From: Pseudomonas sp. MM223
GTDB lineage: Bacteria > Pseudomonadota > Gammaproteobacteria > Pseudomonadales > Pseudomonadaceae
NCBI GenBank assembly: GCA_947090765.1
Contig: OX352322.1
Span: 5,635,001-5,699,000 of the forward strand
DNA length: 64,000 nt
Direction of reading: 5' to 3'
Part shown: piece after piece, positions 30,035-40,853 of the stretch
How the letters are laid out: each line of letters opens with the position of its first letter
How positions within the stretch are numbered: position 1 is the first letter of the stretch
Made by a program: the position numbers and the translations under genes
Notes under the pieces: generated by a model
The model's database searches: none
Told to the model about the DNA's origin: nothing
Seen by the model: only the letters and a program-made list of their open reading frames with translations

Positions 30035-31509
30035 CGCTCAATCCCTTCGTGAAAGCCGGCATCGGCCTGAGCTTCGCCCTGCTGTGGTCCTGCCCGACCC
30101 TGGCGGAAATGACCGCCGAGAAAAACTTCGGCCTGGACGTGAAAATCACCGGCCAGTCAGAAGACGACCGTGACCTGGGCACCCGCCCTGGCGGCGACGT
30201 CAACGGCCTGGGCCTGGACCTGCGCCCATGGGTGTACGGCGAGCGCGGCAACTGGAGCGCCTATGCCATGGGCCAGGCGGTGGCAGCCACCGACACCATC
30301 GAAACCGACACCCTTCGCCAGAACGACGACGGCACCACCACCGACACCGGCGACGACAGCCGTCAGCCAGACAAAAGCTACCTGGCCATGCGCGAGTTCT
30401 GGGTGGGCTACAGCGGCCTCACCGCCTACCCGGGCGAGCAACTTCGCCTGGGTCGCCAGCGCCTGCGCAGCGACGATGGCATGTGGCGCGACACCAACAT
30501 CGAAGCACTGAACTGGACCTTCGACACCACCCTGCTCAAGGCCGACCTGGGCGTGGCCCAGCGCTTCAGCGAATACCGCACCGACCTCACCGAGCTGGCC
30601 CCGGAAGACAAGGACCGCACGCACCTCTACGGCAACGTCGCCACACAATGGACCCCAGGCCATTGGGTAGGCGTACGCGCCCACCACACCCATGACAGCG
30701 GCAGCCTGAAGAACCCGGGCGAAACCGTCGATGCGCTGGACAAGACCCGCACCGGCGACCTGACCTGGCTGGGCCTTGAAGCCAACAGCGACGCCTACAA
30801 CTGGCGCAACGACCACACCGTCAACTACTGGGGCAGCGTCACCTGGCTGACCGGTGACCGCGACACCCTCAGCAGCCAGGCCGTAGGCGACGAACAGGTT
30901 GCCACTGGCAAGCAGAGCGGCGACGTCAATGCCTGGGCCACCGACCTCGGCATCCGCCTGCGCCTGGACCCGCAATGGCAGGTCGGTGCGGCCTACGCCC
31001 GTGGCAGCGGCGGCGGTGGCGACGACGGCTCGAACAACTTCGAGCAGACCGGCCTTGAGAGCAACCGCTCCAACTTCACCGGCACCCGTTCACGCGTGCA
31101 CCGCTTCGGCGAAGCCTTCCGTGGCGAGCTGGGCAACTTGCAGGCAGCCACCCTGTTCGCCTCCTGGCAGCTGCGCGACGACTACGACGCCAGCCTGATC
31201 TACCACAAGTTCTGGCGTGTCGACGGCAACCAGAACATCGGCTCCAGCGGCATCAACGCCGCCGTCGACGACAACGGCGTCAACCGCCAGCTGGTCGACG
31301 GCGAAAAAGACCTTGGCCAGGAAATGGACGTGGTCGTGACCAAGTACTTCAAGCAAGGCCTGCTGCCGGCTTCGATGAGCCAGGCCATCGACGAGCCGTC
31401 TGCCCTGGTGCGCCTGCGTGCCGGTGTGTTCAAGCCGGGCGACGCCTACGGCAAGGAAGCGGACTCGTACATGCACCGTGCCTTCGTCGATGTGATCTGG
31501 CGCTTCTGA
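30031..31509 (+). CDS. algE: Alginate outer-membrane export porin
   Basis: A 492-residue beta-barrel (18 strands in P. aeruginosa AlgE) that conducts anionic alginate out of the cell. The signal peptide is [18 protein letters not shown]. The mature part has alternating strands, an Arg-rich pore segment ([18 protein letters not shown]) and a terminal aromatic (VDVIWRF) typical of outer-membrane proteins. It overlaps the algK stop by 4 bp (ATGA), so the two are translationally coupled. It is intact. Confidence 0.96.
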   Translation: MTLNPFVKAGIGLSFALLWSCPTLAEMTAEKNFGLDVKITGQSEDDRDLGTRPGGDVNGLGLDLRPWVYGERGNWSAYAMGQAVAATDTIETDTLRQNDDGTTTDTGDDSRQPDKSYLAMREFWVGYSGLTAYPGEQLRLGRQRLRSDDGMWRDTNIEALNWTFDTTLLKADLGVAQRFSEYRTDLTELAPEDKDRTHLYGNVATQWTPGHWVGVRAHHTHDSGSLKNPGETVDALDKTRTGDLTWLGLEANSDAYNWRNDHTVNYWGSVTWLTGDRDTLSSQAVGDEQVATGKQSGDVNAWATDLGIRLRLDPQWQVGAAYARGSGGGGDDGSNNFEQTGLESNRSNFTGTRSRVHRFGEAFRGELGNLQAATLFASWQLRDDYDASLIYHKFWRVDGNQNIGSSGINAAVDDNGVNRQLVDGEKDLGQEMDVVVTKYFKQGLLPASMSQAIDEPSALVRLRAGVFKPGDAYGKEADSYMHRAFVDVIWRF

Positions 31510-31531
31510 GGCCGGTAGGGGACTGACCGTT

Positions 31532-33092
31532 ATGAACCTTCACCCGCACTTACGTCACAGCCTGTTGGCCAGCGCCTTGCTGCTGGCCAGCGGCCTGGCC
31601 ACTGCCGCAGAACCCCAGGTAATCGCCAAGGAGTTGCAGCAGGCCAAGACCTACACGGTGGCCAGCGCACCGATCGAGCCACTGCAGATGGACCCGCCAA
31701 AGCTGCCCGACCTGACCGGCTTCACCGCCGAAGCGGTGCAGAAGAAGATCGATCGCCGCCACAAAGGCAAGGTCAGCCTGCGCCGCATGTTCCAGGAGGA
31801 CACCCTCAAGGAGTTCGTTGGTGGCGACAACAAGGCAGCCGAGTGGGTGCAGCGCCAGCACGGCATCCCGCAGGCGATCTTCGTCGATGACGGCCATGTC
31901 GACCTGGTCGAGCCTGAGCAAGAAGGTACCCAGGCAGTACCTCAGCGAAGTCGAGCCCGGGGTTTACCTGGCACGCCTGCCAATCGTGGTCGGGCAGAAG
32001 GGCATCCTCGAGATCGACGGCAAGGTCAAGCAGCTGCGCCTGTCCCAGGAGGGCGGTTCGTTCCTGGTCAACGACGGCAAGCTGTTCGTCACCGACACCC
32101 AGGTGACCGGCTGGCGGGAAAAGGACAACGGCCCGGCAACCTTCCGCTCGCCCAAGGAATTCCGCCCGTTCCTGTTGTCGTGGGGCGGTACCGAGACCTA
32201 CATCGTCAACACCAAAATGGCCAGCTTCGGCTATGCCAAGTCCAAGTCGTATGGCGTGAGCATCTCGCAGTACACGCCGAACATGGCCAAGCGCATGGGC
32301 CGCCCGGAACCTACCGGCTGGATCATCGGCTCGGAATTCAGCGACATGTGGTACGGCTTTTACTGCTACGAGACCCAGGACTTCGTGGTCAAGGACAGTA
32401 CCTACCGCGACAACATCGTCTATGGCATCGACCCGCACGACCGTTCGCACCGCCTGATCATCGCCGGCAACACCGTGTATGGCACCAAGAAGAAGCACGG
32501 CATCATCGTTTCACGTGAGGTGAATGACAGCTGGATCATCAACAACAAAAGCTACGACAACAAGCTTTCGGGCGTGGTGATCGACCGTAACAGCGTCAAC
32601 AACCTGGTGGCCTACAACGAGATCTATCGCAACCACACCGACGGCATCACCCTGTACGAAAGCGGCGACAACCTGATCTGGGGCAACAAGCTGATCAACA
32701 ACCGCCGCCACGGCATCCGTGTGCGTAACAGCGTGAACATTCGCCTGTACGAAAACATCGCCATGGCCAACGGCCTGGTGGGTGTTTACGGCCACATCAA
32801 GGACCTGTCCGACACCGACCGCGACATCGCCCTCGACCCGTTCGATACCAAGGTCTCGCTGATCGTGGTGGGTGGCGAGCTGGCGGCCAATGGCTCCGGC
32901 CCGCTGTCGATCGACTCGCCGCTGTCGGTCGAATTGTACAAGGTGTCCATGCTTGCCCCACGCAAGGCCAGTGGCATCAGCCTCAATGGCGTGCTGGGCG
33001 AGCGCCAGGACGAAATCCTCGACCTGCTGGTACGCCAGCAGAAGGCTGTGCTGATCGACCCGGTCGAACGCCAGACCGAAATGATCGATTAA
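31532..33092 (+). pseudogene. algG: Mannuronan C5-epimerase AlgG, frameshifted in this sequence
   Basis: Periplasmic right-handed beta-helix enzyme that turns mannuronate into guluronate in the polymer; 519 residues if repaired. The signal peptide ends near ATAAEP. The catalytic DPHD-type segment is GIDPHDRSHRL, followed by parallel beta-helix repeats (NNKSYDNKLSGVVIDRN and similar). The frame breaks at GAGCCTGA (31910-31917): HVDLVE is followed in the other frame by LSKKVPRQYLSEVEPG. Removing one C gives GAG CTG AGC and restores the protein. This is the same junction as in alg44 and ghrB. Confidence 0.93.
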
Positions 33093-33105
33093 GGAAGCCC
33101 AGACC

Positions 33106-34545
33106 ATGACCCCACACCTGATGAAACTGCTGGGCCTGTCCGCCGCCCTTCTGGCAATCAGCCAAGGCGTGCGCGCCGACGACGTGAAGGCCCCCACCTT
33201 CAGCGCCGAGCCGTGCTGCCAGCTGTGCCCCGAAGCGCACGACGCCAGCCGCTACACCACCCGCTACCAGCAGAACTTCACCACGCTGGTGCAAGCCAAG
33301 GGCGACTGGCTGTTCCGTACCCGCGAAGACCTGCGCACCGAGTTCAACACCACCCCGGCCGGCTACAAGCGCCTGCAGCAAGTGCACGACGCGTTCAAGA
33401 AGCGTGGCGTGGAACTGGTGGTGGTCTACCAGCCCACCCGTGGCCTGGTGAACCGCAACATGCTCAACCCGGCCGAGAAAGCCGCCTTCGACTACCAGAA
33501 GGCCCTGGGCAACTACCAGGCCATGCTCAAGCGCTTCGCCAGCATGGGCTACAACGTGCCCGACCTGTCGCCGCTGACCAACGAGCAACTGGCCGCCGCC
33601 GACCAGGGCAAGGACTTCTACTTCCGTGGCGACCAGCACTGGACGCCGTATGGCGCCGAACGCGCAGCAAAAATCGTGGCCGACACCGTGCACAAGATGC
33701 CGGCCTTCGAAGGCATCCCGCGCAAGGAATTCGAGACGAAGAAATCCGGGCGCATGGGCAAGACCGGCACCCTGCATAACGTTGCCGGCCAACTGTGCGG
33801 CACCAGCTACGCCGTGCAGTACATGGACCAGTTCGCCACCGAACCGAAAGGTTCCAGCGGCGGCGACGACCTGTTCGGTGACGGCGGCAACGCACAGATC
33901 ACCCTGGTCGGCACCAGCCACAGTGGCAAAAACTACAACTTCTCGGGCTTCCTCGAGCAATACATCGGCGCCGACGTGCTCAACGTCGCCTTCCCTGGCG
34001 GCGGCCTGGAAGGCTCGATGATCCAGTACCTGGGCAGCGAGGAATTCCAGAAGAACCCGCCAAAGATCCTGGTGTGGGAATTCTCCCCGCTGTACCGCCT
34101 GGACCAGGAAACCATCTGGCGGCAAATCCTTGGCCTGCTGGATGACGGCTGCGACGACCGCCCGGCCCTGATGAGCGCCAGCACCACCCTCAAGCCCGGC
34201 AAGAACGAACTGATGGTCAACGGCAAGGGCGGCGTGATCAAAGACCTGATCAACCGCAACCTGCAGATGGACGTGAAGTTCGAAGACCCGTCGGTGAAGG
34301 TGTTGCAAGCCACCTTGTGGTACCTAAACGGCCGCCACGAAGACATCAAGCTGGAAAAACCGGAAACCTCCGACACCGACGGCCGCTTTGTCTTCCAGAT
34401 GCGCGAAGACGAGGACTGGGCCAGCCAGAGCCTGCTGGCGTTTGAGGTACAGGGGCCGGAAAACGGCACCCAGAAGGTCGAGGCCAAGCTCTGCAAACGC
34501 AACAACTTCGCTGTGCCTGCGCAAACCGCGCAGGCCGGCCAGTGA
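33106..34545 (+). CDS. algX: Alginate O-acetyltransferase AlgX
   Basis: A 479-residue periplasmic protein with a signal peptide ([17 protein letters not shown]), an SGNH-like acetyltransferase domain and a C-terminal carbohydrate-binding module. The catalytic residues appear as [13 protein letters not shown] (Asp, His) and VGTSHSG (Ser). Cys pairs near the N-terminus ([12 protein letters not shown]) are typical. AlgX is the terminal acetyltransferase that modifies mannuronate in the polymer with acetyl passed from AlgI/J/F. The stop overlaps neither frame of algL; the algL ATG is 8 bp on. Confidence 0.96.
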   Translation: MTPHLMKLLGLSAALLAISQGVRADDVKAPTFSAEPCCQLCPEAHDASRYTTRYQQNFTTLVQAKGDWLFRTREDLRTEFNTTPAGYKRLQQVHDAFKKRGVELVVVYQPTRGLVNRNMLNPAEKAAFDYQKALGNYQAMLKRFASMGYNVPDLSPLTNEQLAAADQGKDFYFRGDQHWTPYGAERAAKIVADTVHKMPAFEGIPRKEFETKKSGRMGKTGTLHNVAGQLCGTSYAVQYMDQFATEPKGSSGGDDLFGDGGNAQITLVGTSHSGKNYNFSGFLEQYIGADVLNVAFPGGGLEGSMIQYLGSEEFQKNPPKILVWEFSPLYRLDQETIWRQILGLLDDGCDDRPALMSASTTLKPGKNELMVNGKGGVIKDLINRNLQMDVKFEDPSVKVLQATLWYLNGRHEDIKLEKPETSDTDGRFVFQMREDEDWASQSLLAFEVQGPENGTQKVEAKLCKRNNFAVPAQTAQAGQ

Positions 34546-34553
34546 GGCGACCC

Positions 34554-35657
34554 ATGACCCATCTGAAGCATATCTTTCGCCCCGCCCTGCTTGCTTTGGC
34601 CCTGTTTGGCAGTGCCGCGCACGCCGCGCTGGTACCGCCCCAGGGTTACTACGAGGGGATCGAAAAGCTCAAGACCGGCGACGGTAACTTCCGCTGTGAA
34701 GCCGCGCCCAAGCCATACACCGGCGCACTGCAGTTCCGCAGCAAGTACGAAGGCTCGGACAAGGCACGGGCAACGCTCAACGCGGCCTCGGAAAAGGCCT
34801 TCCGCAAGTCGACCGAAGACATCACCACCCTTGAGAAAGGCGTGAGCAAGATGGTTGGCCAGTACATGCGCGACGGCCGCCCGGCGCAGCTCGACTGCAC
34901 CCTGGCGTGGCTGGGCACTTGGGCGCGCGCCGATGCGTTGCTGTCCACCGACTACAACCACACCGGCAAGTCGATGCGCAAATGGGCGCTGGGCAGCATG
35001 AGCGGTTCGTGGCTGCGCCTGAAGTTCTCCAACTCGCAGCCGCTGGCCGCGCACCGGGCCGAGGCCGAGCTGATCGAAAAATGGTTCGCCCGCCTGGCCG
35101 AACAGACCGTGCGCGACTGGAGCGACCTGCCGCTGGAGAAAATCAACAACCACAGCTACTGGGCGGCCTGGTCGGTCATGGCTACCGCTGTCGCCACCGA
35201 CCGGCGCGACCTGTTCGACTGGGCCGTGAAGGAATACAAGGTGGGCGCCAACCAGATCGATGATCAGGGCTTCTTGCCCAACGAAATCAAGCGCAAGCAG
35301 CGCGCGCTGGCCTACCACAACTACGCCCTGCCGCCGCTGGCGATGATTGCCAGCTTCGCCCAGGCCAACAACGTCGACCTGCGCAGCGAGAACAACTTCG
35401 CCCTGCAGCGCCTGGGCGAAGGGGTACTGGCCGGCGCCCGCGACCCCAGCCACTTCAAGGCGCGCGCGGGTGAGAAACAGGACATGACCGACCTCAAGGT
35501 CGACGGCAAGTACGCCTGGCTCGAACCCTGGTGCGCGCTTTATCACTGCGTCGGCGACACGCTCGATCGCAAGCAGCACATGCAGCCGTTCAACAGCTTC
35601 CGGCTGGGCGGCGACCTGACCCGGGTCTACGACCCGAACGCAGAGAGCAAGAAATAG
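34554..35657 (+). CDS. algL: Poly(beta-D-mannuronate) lyase
   Basis: A 367-residue periplasmic PL5 alginate lyase that clears polymer stranded in the periplasm. The signal peptide is [18 protein letters not shown]. The PL5 signature [11 protein letters not shown] (about residues 196-206) carries the catalytic His and Tyr region. The ATG at 34554 is 8 bp after the algX stop, in keeping with a shared message. It is followed by a REP pair, so the distance to algI (215 bp) is the largest in the operon. Confidence 0.97.
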   Translation: MTHLKHIFRPALLALALFGSAAHAALVPPQGYYEGIEKLKTGDGNFRCEAAPKPYTGALQFRSKYEGSDKARATLNAASEKAFRKSTEDITTLEKGVSKMVGQYMRDGRPAQLDCTLAWLGTWARADALLSTDYNHTGKSMRKWALGSMSGSWLRLKFSNSQPLAAHRAEAELIEKWFARLAEQTVRDWSDLPLEKINNHSYWAAWSVMATAVATDRRDLFDWAVKEYKVGANQIDDQGFLPNEIKRKQRALAYHNYALPPLAMIASFAQANNVDLRSENNFALQRLGEGVLAGARDPSHFKARAGEKQDMTDLKVDGKYAWLEPWCALYHCVGDTLDRKQHMQPFNSFRLGGDLTRVYDPNAESKK

Positions 35658-35671
35658 GTGTCGCCTGGATT

Positions 35672-35776
35672 AGGGCCGCTTTGCGGCCCATCGCGACACC
35701 AGGCCGCTCCCACAAGGGAAACGCGGTACCTGTGGGAGCGGCCTGGTGTCGCGAAACGAGGGCGAAGCCCTCGCCA
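35672..35776. repeat. Inverted REP pair between algL and algI
   Basis: GGGCCGCTTTGCGGCCC then CGCGACACCAGGCCGCTCCC faces GGGAGCGGCCTGGTGTCGCG. The pair splits the alg operon and may alter stability of the algD-L and algI-A message parts. Confidence 0.88.
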
Positions 35777-35872
35777 ATAGGAATGAAGTGACAACGGTTT
35801 CCTCCAGCTTTTCGCTGGGGGGTTTGGGGGGCGTTTTGCCCTGGATGCTGTGAACAAATTAGGAGAACCGGG
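35777..35872 (+). promoter_or_regulatory. Leader before algI with a G-rich hairpin
   Basis: CCAGC-TTTTC-GCTGG at 35804-35818 is followed by GGGGTTTGGGGGGCGTTTT. It could be a weak terminator or a processing site; a separate algI promoter, known in other pseudomonads, is possible but no consensus is visible. Confidence 0.35.
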
Positions 35873-37330
35873 ATGGTCTTCTCGTCCAACGTGTTCCTGT
35901 TCCTGTTCTTGCCGATCTTCCTCGGCCTGTATTACTTGAGCGGGCAACGCTATCGCAACCTGCTGCTGCTGGTCGCCAGCTACATCTTCTATGCCTGGTG
36001 GCGGGTGGACTTCCTGGCCCTGTTTGCCGGGGTCACCCTGTGGAACTACTGGATCGGCCTGAAAGTGGGTGCCGCCGGCGTACGCACCAAACCCGCCCAG
36101 CGCTGGCTGCTGCTCGGCGTGGGCGTCGACCTGGCCATCCTCGGCTACTTCAAGTACGCCAACTTCGGCGTCGACAGCCTGAACGCGATCGTCGCCTCGT
36201 TTGGCCTGGAGCCGTTCATCCTCACCCACGTGCTGCTGCCGATCGGTATCTCGTTCTACATCTTCGAGTCGATCAGCTACATCATCGACGTGTACCGCGG
36301 CGACACCCCGGCTACCCGCAACCTGATCGACTTCGCAGCGTTCGTGGCGATCTTCCCGCACCTGATCGCCGGCCCCGTGCTGCGCTTCAAGGACCTGGTC
36401 GACCAGTTCAACAACCGCACGCACACGCTGGACAAGTTCTCCGAAGGCTGCACCCGCTTCATGCAGGGCTTCATCAAGAAAGTGTTCATCGCCGATACCC
36501 TGGCGGTGGTCGCCGACCACTGCTTCGCCCTGCAAAACCCGACCACGGGTGATGCCTGGCTGGGCGCGCTGGCCTACACCGCGCAGCTGTACTTCGACTT
36601 CAGCGGCTACAGCGACATGGCCATCGGCCTGGGCCTGATGATGGGCTTCCGCTTCATGGAGAACTTCAAGCAGCCGTACATCAGCCAGTCGATCACCGAG
36701 TTCTGGCGCCGCTGGCACATCAGCTTGTCGACCTGGCTGCGCGACTACCTGTACATCACCCTGGGCGGTAACCGCAAAGGCACCTTCAACACCTACCGCA
36801 ACCTGTTCCTGACCATGCTGCTGGGCGGCCTGTGGCACGGTGCCAACTTCACCTACATCATCTGGGGCGCCTGGCACGGCATGTGGCTGGCCATCGAGCG
36901 CGCGCTGAGCATCGACACCAACCCGCAGCGCTTCAACCCGGTGAAGTGGGCCTTCACCTTCCTGCTGGTGGTGGTCGGCTGGGTGATCTTCCGCGCCGAG
37001 AACCTGCACGTGGCCGGCCGCATGTATGGCGCCATGTTCAGCTTTGGTGAATGGCAACTGTCGGAGCTCAACCGCGCCAACCTCACCGGCCTGCAAGTGG
37101 CAACCCTGATCATTGCCTACATCACCTTGGCGTACTTCGGCCTGCGCGACTTCTACCGCAATGCCAAGCCGACGCCCAAGGCGACCCCGGTGCAGGTCAA
37201 CGCTGACGGCTCGATCGGCCTGGACTGGACCCGGGTGATGACCCGCGCGCTGGTGCTGCTGCTGTTCGTGGCCTCGATCCTCAAGCTTTCGGCGCAGAGC
37301 TACTCGCCGTTCCTGTACTTCCAGTTCTGA
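35873..37330 (+). CDS. algI: Alginate O-acetylation membrane protein AlgI (MBOAT)
   Basis: A 485-residue polytopic membrane-bound O-acyltransferase that moves acetyl groups across the inner membrane for alginate acetylation. The MBOAT signature with the catalytic His is in LGGLWHGANFTYIIWGAWHG (about residues 318-337). Multiple hydrophobic helices and ITEFWRRWHISLSTWLRDYL are typical. It works with AlgJ, AlgF and AlgX. An AGGAG element (35861-35865) lies 7 nt before the start. Confidence 0.97.
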   Translation: MVFSSNVFLFLFLPIFLGLYYLSGQRYRNLLLLVASYIFYAWWRVDFLALFAGVTLWNYWIGLKVGAAGVRTKPAQRWLLLGVGVDLAILGYFKYANFGVDSLNAIVASFGLEPFILTHVLLPIGISFYIFESISYIIDVYRGDTPATRNLIDFAAFVAIFPHLIAGPVLRFKDLVDQFNNRTHTLDKFSEGCTRFMQGFIKKVFIADTLAVVADHCFALQNPTTGDAWLGALAYTAQLYFDFSGYSDMAIGLGLMMGFRFMENFKQPYISQSITEFWRRWHISLSTWLRDYLYITLGGNRKGTFNTYRNLFLTMLLGGLWHGANFTYIIWGAWHGMWLAIERALSIDTNPQRFNPVKWAFTFLLVVVGWVIFRAENLHVAGRMYGAMFSFGEWQLSELNRANLTGLQVATLIIAYITLAYFGLRDFYRNAKPTPKATPVQVNADGSIGLDWTRVMTRALVLLLFVASILKLSAQSYSPFLYFQF

Positions 37331-37340
37331 GGCCGATGAC

Positions 37341-38498
37341 ATGAACCGCACTTTACGCATCACCTATTCACTGTCTTTCCTCGGCCTGCTGGTGGGCATG
37401 GGCGTGTGGTCCACCGGTGGCCTGCAAAGCTTCCAGCGCACCGAGCAGATGACCCTGCTCAACGGCAAGCTGGCCAAGGCCGCCGAGACCCACTACGACG
37501 CCGAGTTCCCGATCAAGCGCCTGGGCACCAACCTGTGGGCAGCCATGGACTTCAAGCTGTTCAACGAAGGCCGCCCCGGTGTGGTGCTGGGCCGTGACCA
37601 GTGGTTGTTCAGCGACGAAGAGTTCAAGCCCACTGCTGGCGCCGAGCAGCTGATGCAGGAAAACCTGGCGCTGATCCGTGGCGTACGCGACACCTTGCAG
37701 CAGCACGGTAGCCAGTTGGTGCTGGCGATCATCCCGGCCAAGGCACGCCTCTATTCGGAATACCTGGGCAAGGAGCAGCCGGCCAGCCTGCACGACGACC
37801 TGTACAACCAGTTCCATGCCCAGGTGCGCCAGGCCAACGTGTTTGCCCCGGACCTGCAAGCGGCCATGGAACAAGCCAAGGCCCGTGGCCAGGTGTTCCT
37901 GCGCACCGACACCCACTGGACACCGATGGGCGCCGAAGTCGCCGCCCAGGCGCTGGCCGAGGCCGTAAGCCGGCAGAACCTGCTTAACGGTGACCCGCAA
38001 ACCTTCGTCACCGAAGCTGGCAGCACCGCGCCCTACAAAGGCGACCTGACCAACTTCCTGCCACTGGACCCGCTGTTCAGCAACCTGCTGCCGGCCCCGG
38101 ACAACCTGCAACAACGCAGCACCCGCCCGGCGCAAGCCGAGGGTGAAGGCGACGACGCGCTGTTTGCCGACACCGAGATCCCGGTCGCGCTGGTAGGTAC
38201 CAGCTACAGCGCCAACCCGCACTGGAACTTCCTCGGCGCGCTGCAGCAAGCCCTGCGCAGCGACGTCGCCAACTACGCCGAAGACGGCCATGGCCCGCTG
38301 TTGCCGATGCTCAAGTACCTGCAAAGCGATGCCTTCAAGAACGCCGCACCGCAAGTGGTGGTGTGGGAATTCCCCGAACGTTATCTGCCCATGAAAAACG
38401 ACCTCAGCAGCTTCGATCCGCAGTGGATCGCGCAGCTGAAAAACTCCCGTAAATCCGAAGAAAACCTGGCCTTGTCGTCCACCCGGACGAACCACTGA
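37341..38498 (+). CDS. algJ: Alginate O-acetyltransferase AlgJ
   Basis: A 385-residue periplasmic SGNH-like acetyltransferase with an uncleaved or signal-anchor N-terminus (ITYSLSFLGLLVGMGVW). The catalytic residues are in FLRTDTHWTPMGAE (Asp, His) and ALVGTSYSANPHW (Ser). It takes acetyl from AlgI. The gap to algI is 10 bp, in keeping with co-translation. Confidence 0.96.
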   Translation: MNRTLRITYSLSFLGLLVGMGVWSTGGLQSFQRTEQMTLLNGKLAKAAETHYDAEFPIKRLGTNLWAAMDFKLFNEGRPGVVLGRDQWLFSDEEFKPTAGAEQLMQENLALIRGVRDTLQQHGSQLVLAIIPAKARLYSEYLGKEQPASLHDDLYNQFHAQVRQANVFAPDLQAAMEQAKARGQVFLRTDTHWTPMGAEVAAQALAEAVSRQNLLNGDPQTFVTEAGSTAPYKGDLTNFLPLDPLFSNLLPAPDNLQQRSTRPAQAEGEGDDALFADTEIPVALVGTSYSANPHWNFLGALQQALRSDVANYAEDGHGPLLPMLKYLQSDAFKNAAPQVVVWEFPERYLPMKNDLSSFDPQWIAQLKNSRKSEENLALSSTRTNH

Positions 38499-38518
38499 AC
38501 GATAGAGAGGAAATGCAC

Positions 38519-39166
38519 ATGACTACCAAGACTTCCATTGCCAAAGCCCTCACCCTCGCGGCCGGCCTTTCCCTTGCCTCGATGCAGGCCTTCGCCGGTG
38601 CCGACGCCGCACTGTACGGCCCAAGTGCACCGAAAGGCTCGACCTTCGTGCGCCTGTACAACGCCGCCAGCGCACCGGCTGCCGCGTCGGTCGGCAACAC
38701 CCAGATCAAGCAGGTTGGCGCTCAGGCCAGCAGCGACTTCAGCTTCCTGCCGGGTGGCGACTACACCGCCCAGGTCGGCGGCAAGAGCGTGCCGGTGAAG
38801 CTGGCCTCGGACAAGTACTACACCCTGGTCAACAGCGGCAGCGGCAACCCGCAACTGATCGAAGAGCCGCCGTTCAAGAACAAGCAGAAAGCCCTGGTAC
38901 GCGTGCAGAACCTGAGCGACCAGCAGCTGACCCTGAAAACCGCCGACGGCAAGACCGAAGTGGTCAAGCCGGTGGCCGCCAACGGCCGTGGCGAACGCGA
39001 AATCAACCCGGTCAAGGTCAATTTGGCGCTGTACCAAGGTGACAAGAAAGTCGGCGACGTAAAACCCGTCGCCCTGGAGCGCGGCGAAGCCGCCGTGCTG
39101 TACGTAACCGGTTCCGGCAACGCCTTGTCGCCGGTGTGGGTAACTCGCCCCGTGGCTAGCAACTGA
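38519..39166 (+). CDS. algF: Alginate O-acetylation protein AlgF
   Basis: A 215-residue periplasmic protein with a signal peptide (IAKALTLAAGLSLASMQAFA) and two beta-rich domains. It bridges AlgJ and AlgX in acetyl transfer; it has no recognisable catalytic motif. The ATG at 38519 is preferred because AGAGG lies 8 nt upstream; an ATG two codons earlier would be too near the ribosome site. Confidence 0.95.
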   Translation: MTTKTSIAKALTLAAGLSLASMQAFAGADAALYGPSAPKGSTFVRLYNAASAPAAASVGNTQIKQVGAQASSDFSFLPGGDYTAQVGGKSVPVKLASDKYYTLVNSGSGNPQLIEEPPFKNKQKALVRVQNLSDQQLTLKTADGKTEVVKPVAANGRGEREINPVKVNLALYQGDKKVGDVKPVALERGEAAVLYVTGSGNALSPVWVTRPVASN

Positions 39167-39197
39167 TCCCCCTGCCTTTAACGACTATTGGAGAAAC

Positions 39198-40655
39198 ATG
39201 ATGATCCCGGTAATTCTTTCTGGTGGTAGCGGTTCGCGTCTGTGGCCTCTGTCGCGCAAGCAGTTCCCCAAGCAGTTCCTGGCCCTGACCGGCGAGCACA
39301 CCCTGTTCCAGCAAACCATCGAGCGCCTGGCGTTCGAAGGCATGGACACACCGATCGTGGTCTGCAACAAGGACCACAAGTTCATCGTCCAGGAACAGCT
39401 GGCTGCGCTGAAGCTGGAAACCCAAGGCATCCTGATGGAGCCGTTCGGCCGTAACACCGCGCCCGCCGTGGCCATGGCCGCCATGAAGCTGGTCAACGAA
39501 GGCCGCGACGAGCTGATGCTGGTGCTGCCCGCCGACCACGTGATCGACGACCAGAAGGCCCTGCAGCGCGCCCTGGCCCTGGCAACCATCGCGGCCGAGC
39601 GTGGCGAAATGGTGCTGTTCGGCGTGCCGGCGACCAAGCCGGAAACCGGCTACGGCTACATCCGCTCCAGCCAGGACGCCCTGCTGCCCGAAGGCGTGGC
39701 ACGTGTGGCGCAGTTTGTTGAAAAGCCCGATGAAAAACGTGCCGCCGAGTTCGTCCAGGCCGGTGGCTACTTCTGGAACAGCGGCATGTTCCTGTTCCGC
39801 GCCAGCCGCTTCCTTGAAGAGCTGAAAAAGCACGACGGCGACATCTACGACACCTGCGTGCTGGCCTTGGAGCGCAGCGAGGAAGAGGGCGATGTGCTGA
39901 GCATCGACGAAGCCACCTTCGCCTGCTGCCCGGACAACTCCATCGACTACGCGGTGATGGAAAAGACCCAGCGCGCCTGCGTGGTACCGATGTCGGCCGG
40001 CTGGAGCGACGTGGGCTGCTGGTCGTCGCTGTGGGAAGTGCACGAGAAGGACGACAACGGCAACGTCACCAAGGGCGACGTGGTGGTGCAGGACAGCCGC
40101 AACTGCATGATCCACGGCAACGGCAAGCTGGTGTCGGTGATCGGCCTGGAGAACATCGTGGTGGTCGAGACCAAGGACGCCATGATGATTGCCCACAAGG
40201 ACAAGGTCCAGGGCGTGAAGCAGATGGTCAAGACCCTCGACGAGCAGGGCCGTACTGAAACCCAGAACCACCTGGAAGTGTATCGCCCGTGGGGCTCGTA
40301 CGACTCGGTGGACATGGGCGGCCGCTTCCAGGTCAAGCACATCACCGTCAAGCCGGGTGCCAGCCTGTCGCTGCAGATGCACCACCACCGCGCCGAGCAC
40401 TGGATTGTGGTGTCCGGCACGGCCGAGGTCACCTGCGACGAAAACGTGTTCCTGCTGACCGAGAACCAGTCGACCTACATCCCGATCGCCTCGGTGCACC
40501 GCCTGCGCAACCCGGGCAAGATCCCGCTGGAGATCATCGAAGTGCAGTCTGGCAGCTACCTGGGCGAGGATGACATCGAGCGCTTCGAGGATGTGTATGG
40601 GCGCACTTCCACGCCGGTCGAGCGTGGGGTATCGGTCAAGACCATTGCGCAATAA
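39198..40655 (+). CDS. algA: Bifunctional phosphomannose isomerase / GDP-mannose pyrophosphorylase
   Basis: A 485-residue type II enzyme that provides mannose-6-phosphate and GDP-mannose for AlgD. The N-terminal pyrophosphorylase has GGSGSRLWPLSRKQFPKQ and FVEKPDEKRA. The C-terminal cupin isomerase has SLSLQMHHHRAEHWIVVSG, with the zinc-binding His cluster. It is the last gene of the alginate operon; GGAG is 4 nt before the first ATG and 7 nt before the second, so the true start may be one codon later. It is followed by REP units. Confidence 0.97.
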   Translation: MMIPVILSGGSGSRLWPLSRKQFPKQFLALTGEHTLFQQTIERLAFEGMDTPIVVCNKDHKFIVQEQLAALKLETQGILMEPFGRNTAPAVAMAAMKLVNEGRDELMLVLPADHVIDDQKALQRALALATIAAERGEMVLFGVPATKPETGYGYIRSSQDALLPEGVARVAQFVEKPDEKRAAEFVQAGGYFWNSGMFLFRASRFLEELKKHDGDIYDTCVLALERSEEEGDVLSIDEATFACCPDNSIDYAVMEKTQRACVVPMSAGWSDVGCWSSLWEVHEKDDNGNVTKGDVVVQDSRNCMIHGNGKLVSVIGLENIVVVETKDAMMIAHKDKVQGVKQMVKTLDEQGRTETQNHLEVYRPWGSYDSVDMGGRFQVKHITVKPGASLSLQMHHHRAEHWIVVSGTAEVTCDENVFLLTENQSTYIPIASVHRLRNPGKIPLEIIEVQSGSYLGEDDIERFEDVYGRTSTPVERGVSVKTIAQ

Positions 40656-40665
40656 GTGATATCCC

Positions 40666-40784
40666 GGGGGCCGCTTCGCGGCCCATCGCGACACAAGGCC
40701 GCTCCTACAAGGACCGCATGTTTCTCTGGATACGCGGTCCCTGTGGGAGCGGCCTTGTGTCGCGATTGGAGGGCGCAGCCCTCC
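40666..40784. repeat. Inverted REP pair after algA
   Basis: GGGGGCCGCTTCGCGGCCC then CGCGACACAAGGCCGCTCC faces GGGAGCGGCCTTGTGTCGCG. It ends the alginate operon region. Confidence 0.88.
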
Positions 40785-40853
40785 CGCTTTTGAGCCCTCT
40801 CCCATTTCAGGCTACGATGGTCAGACCCCGCGCAACCAAGGTCTGCAAGCCCC

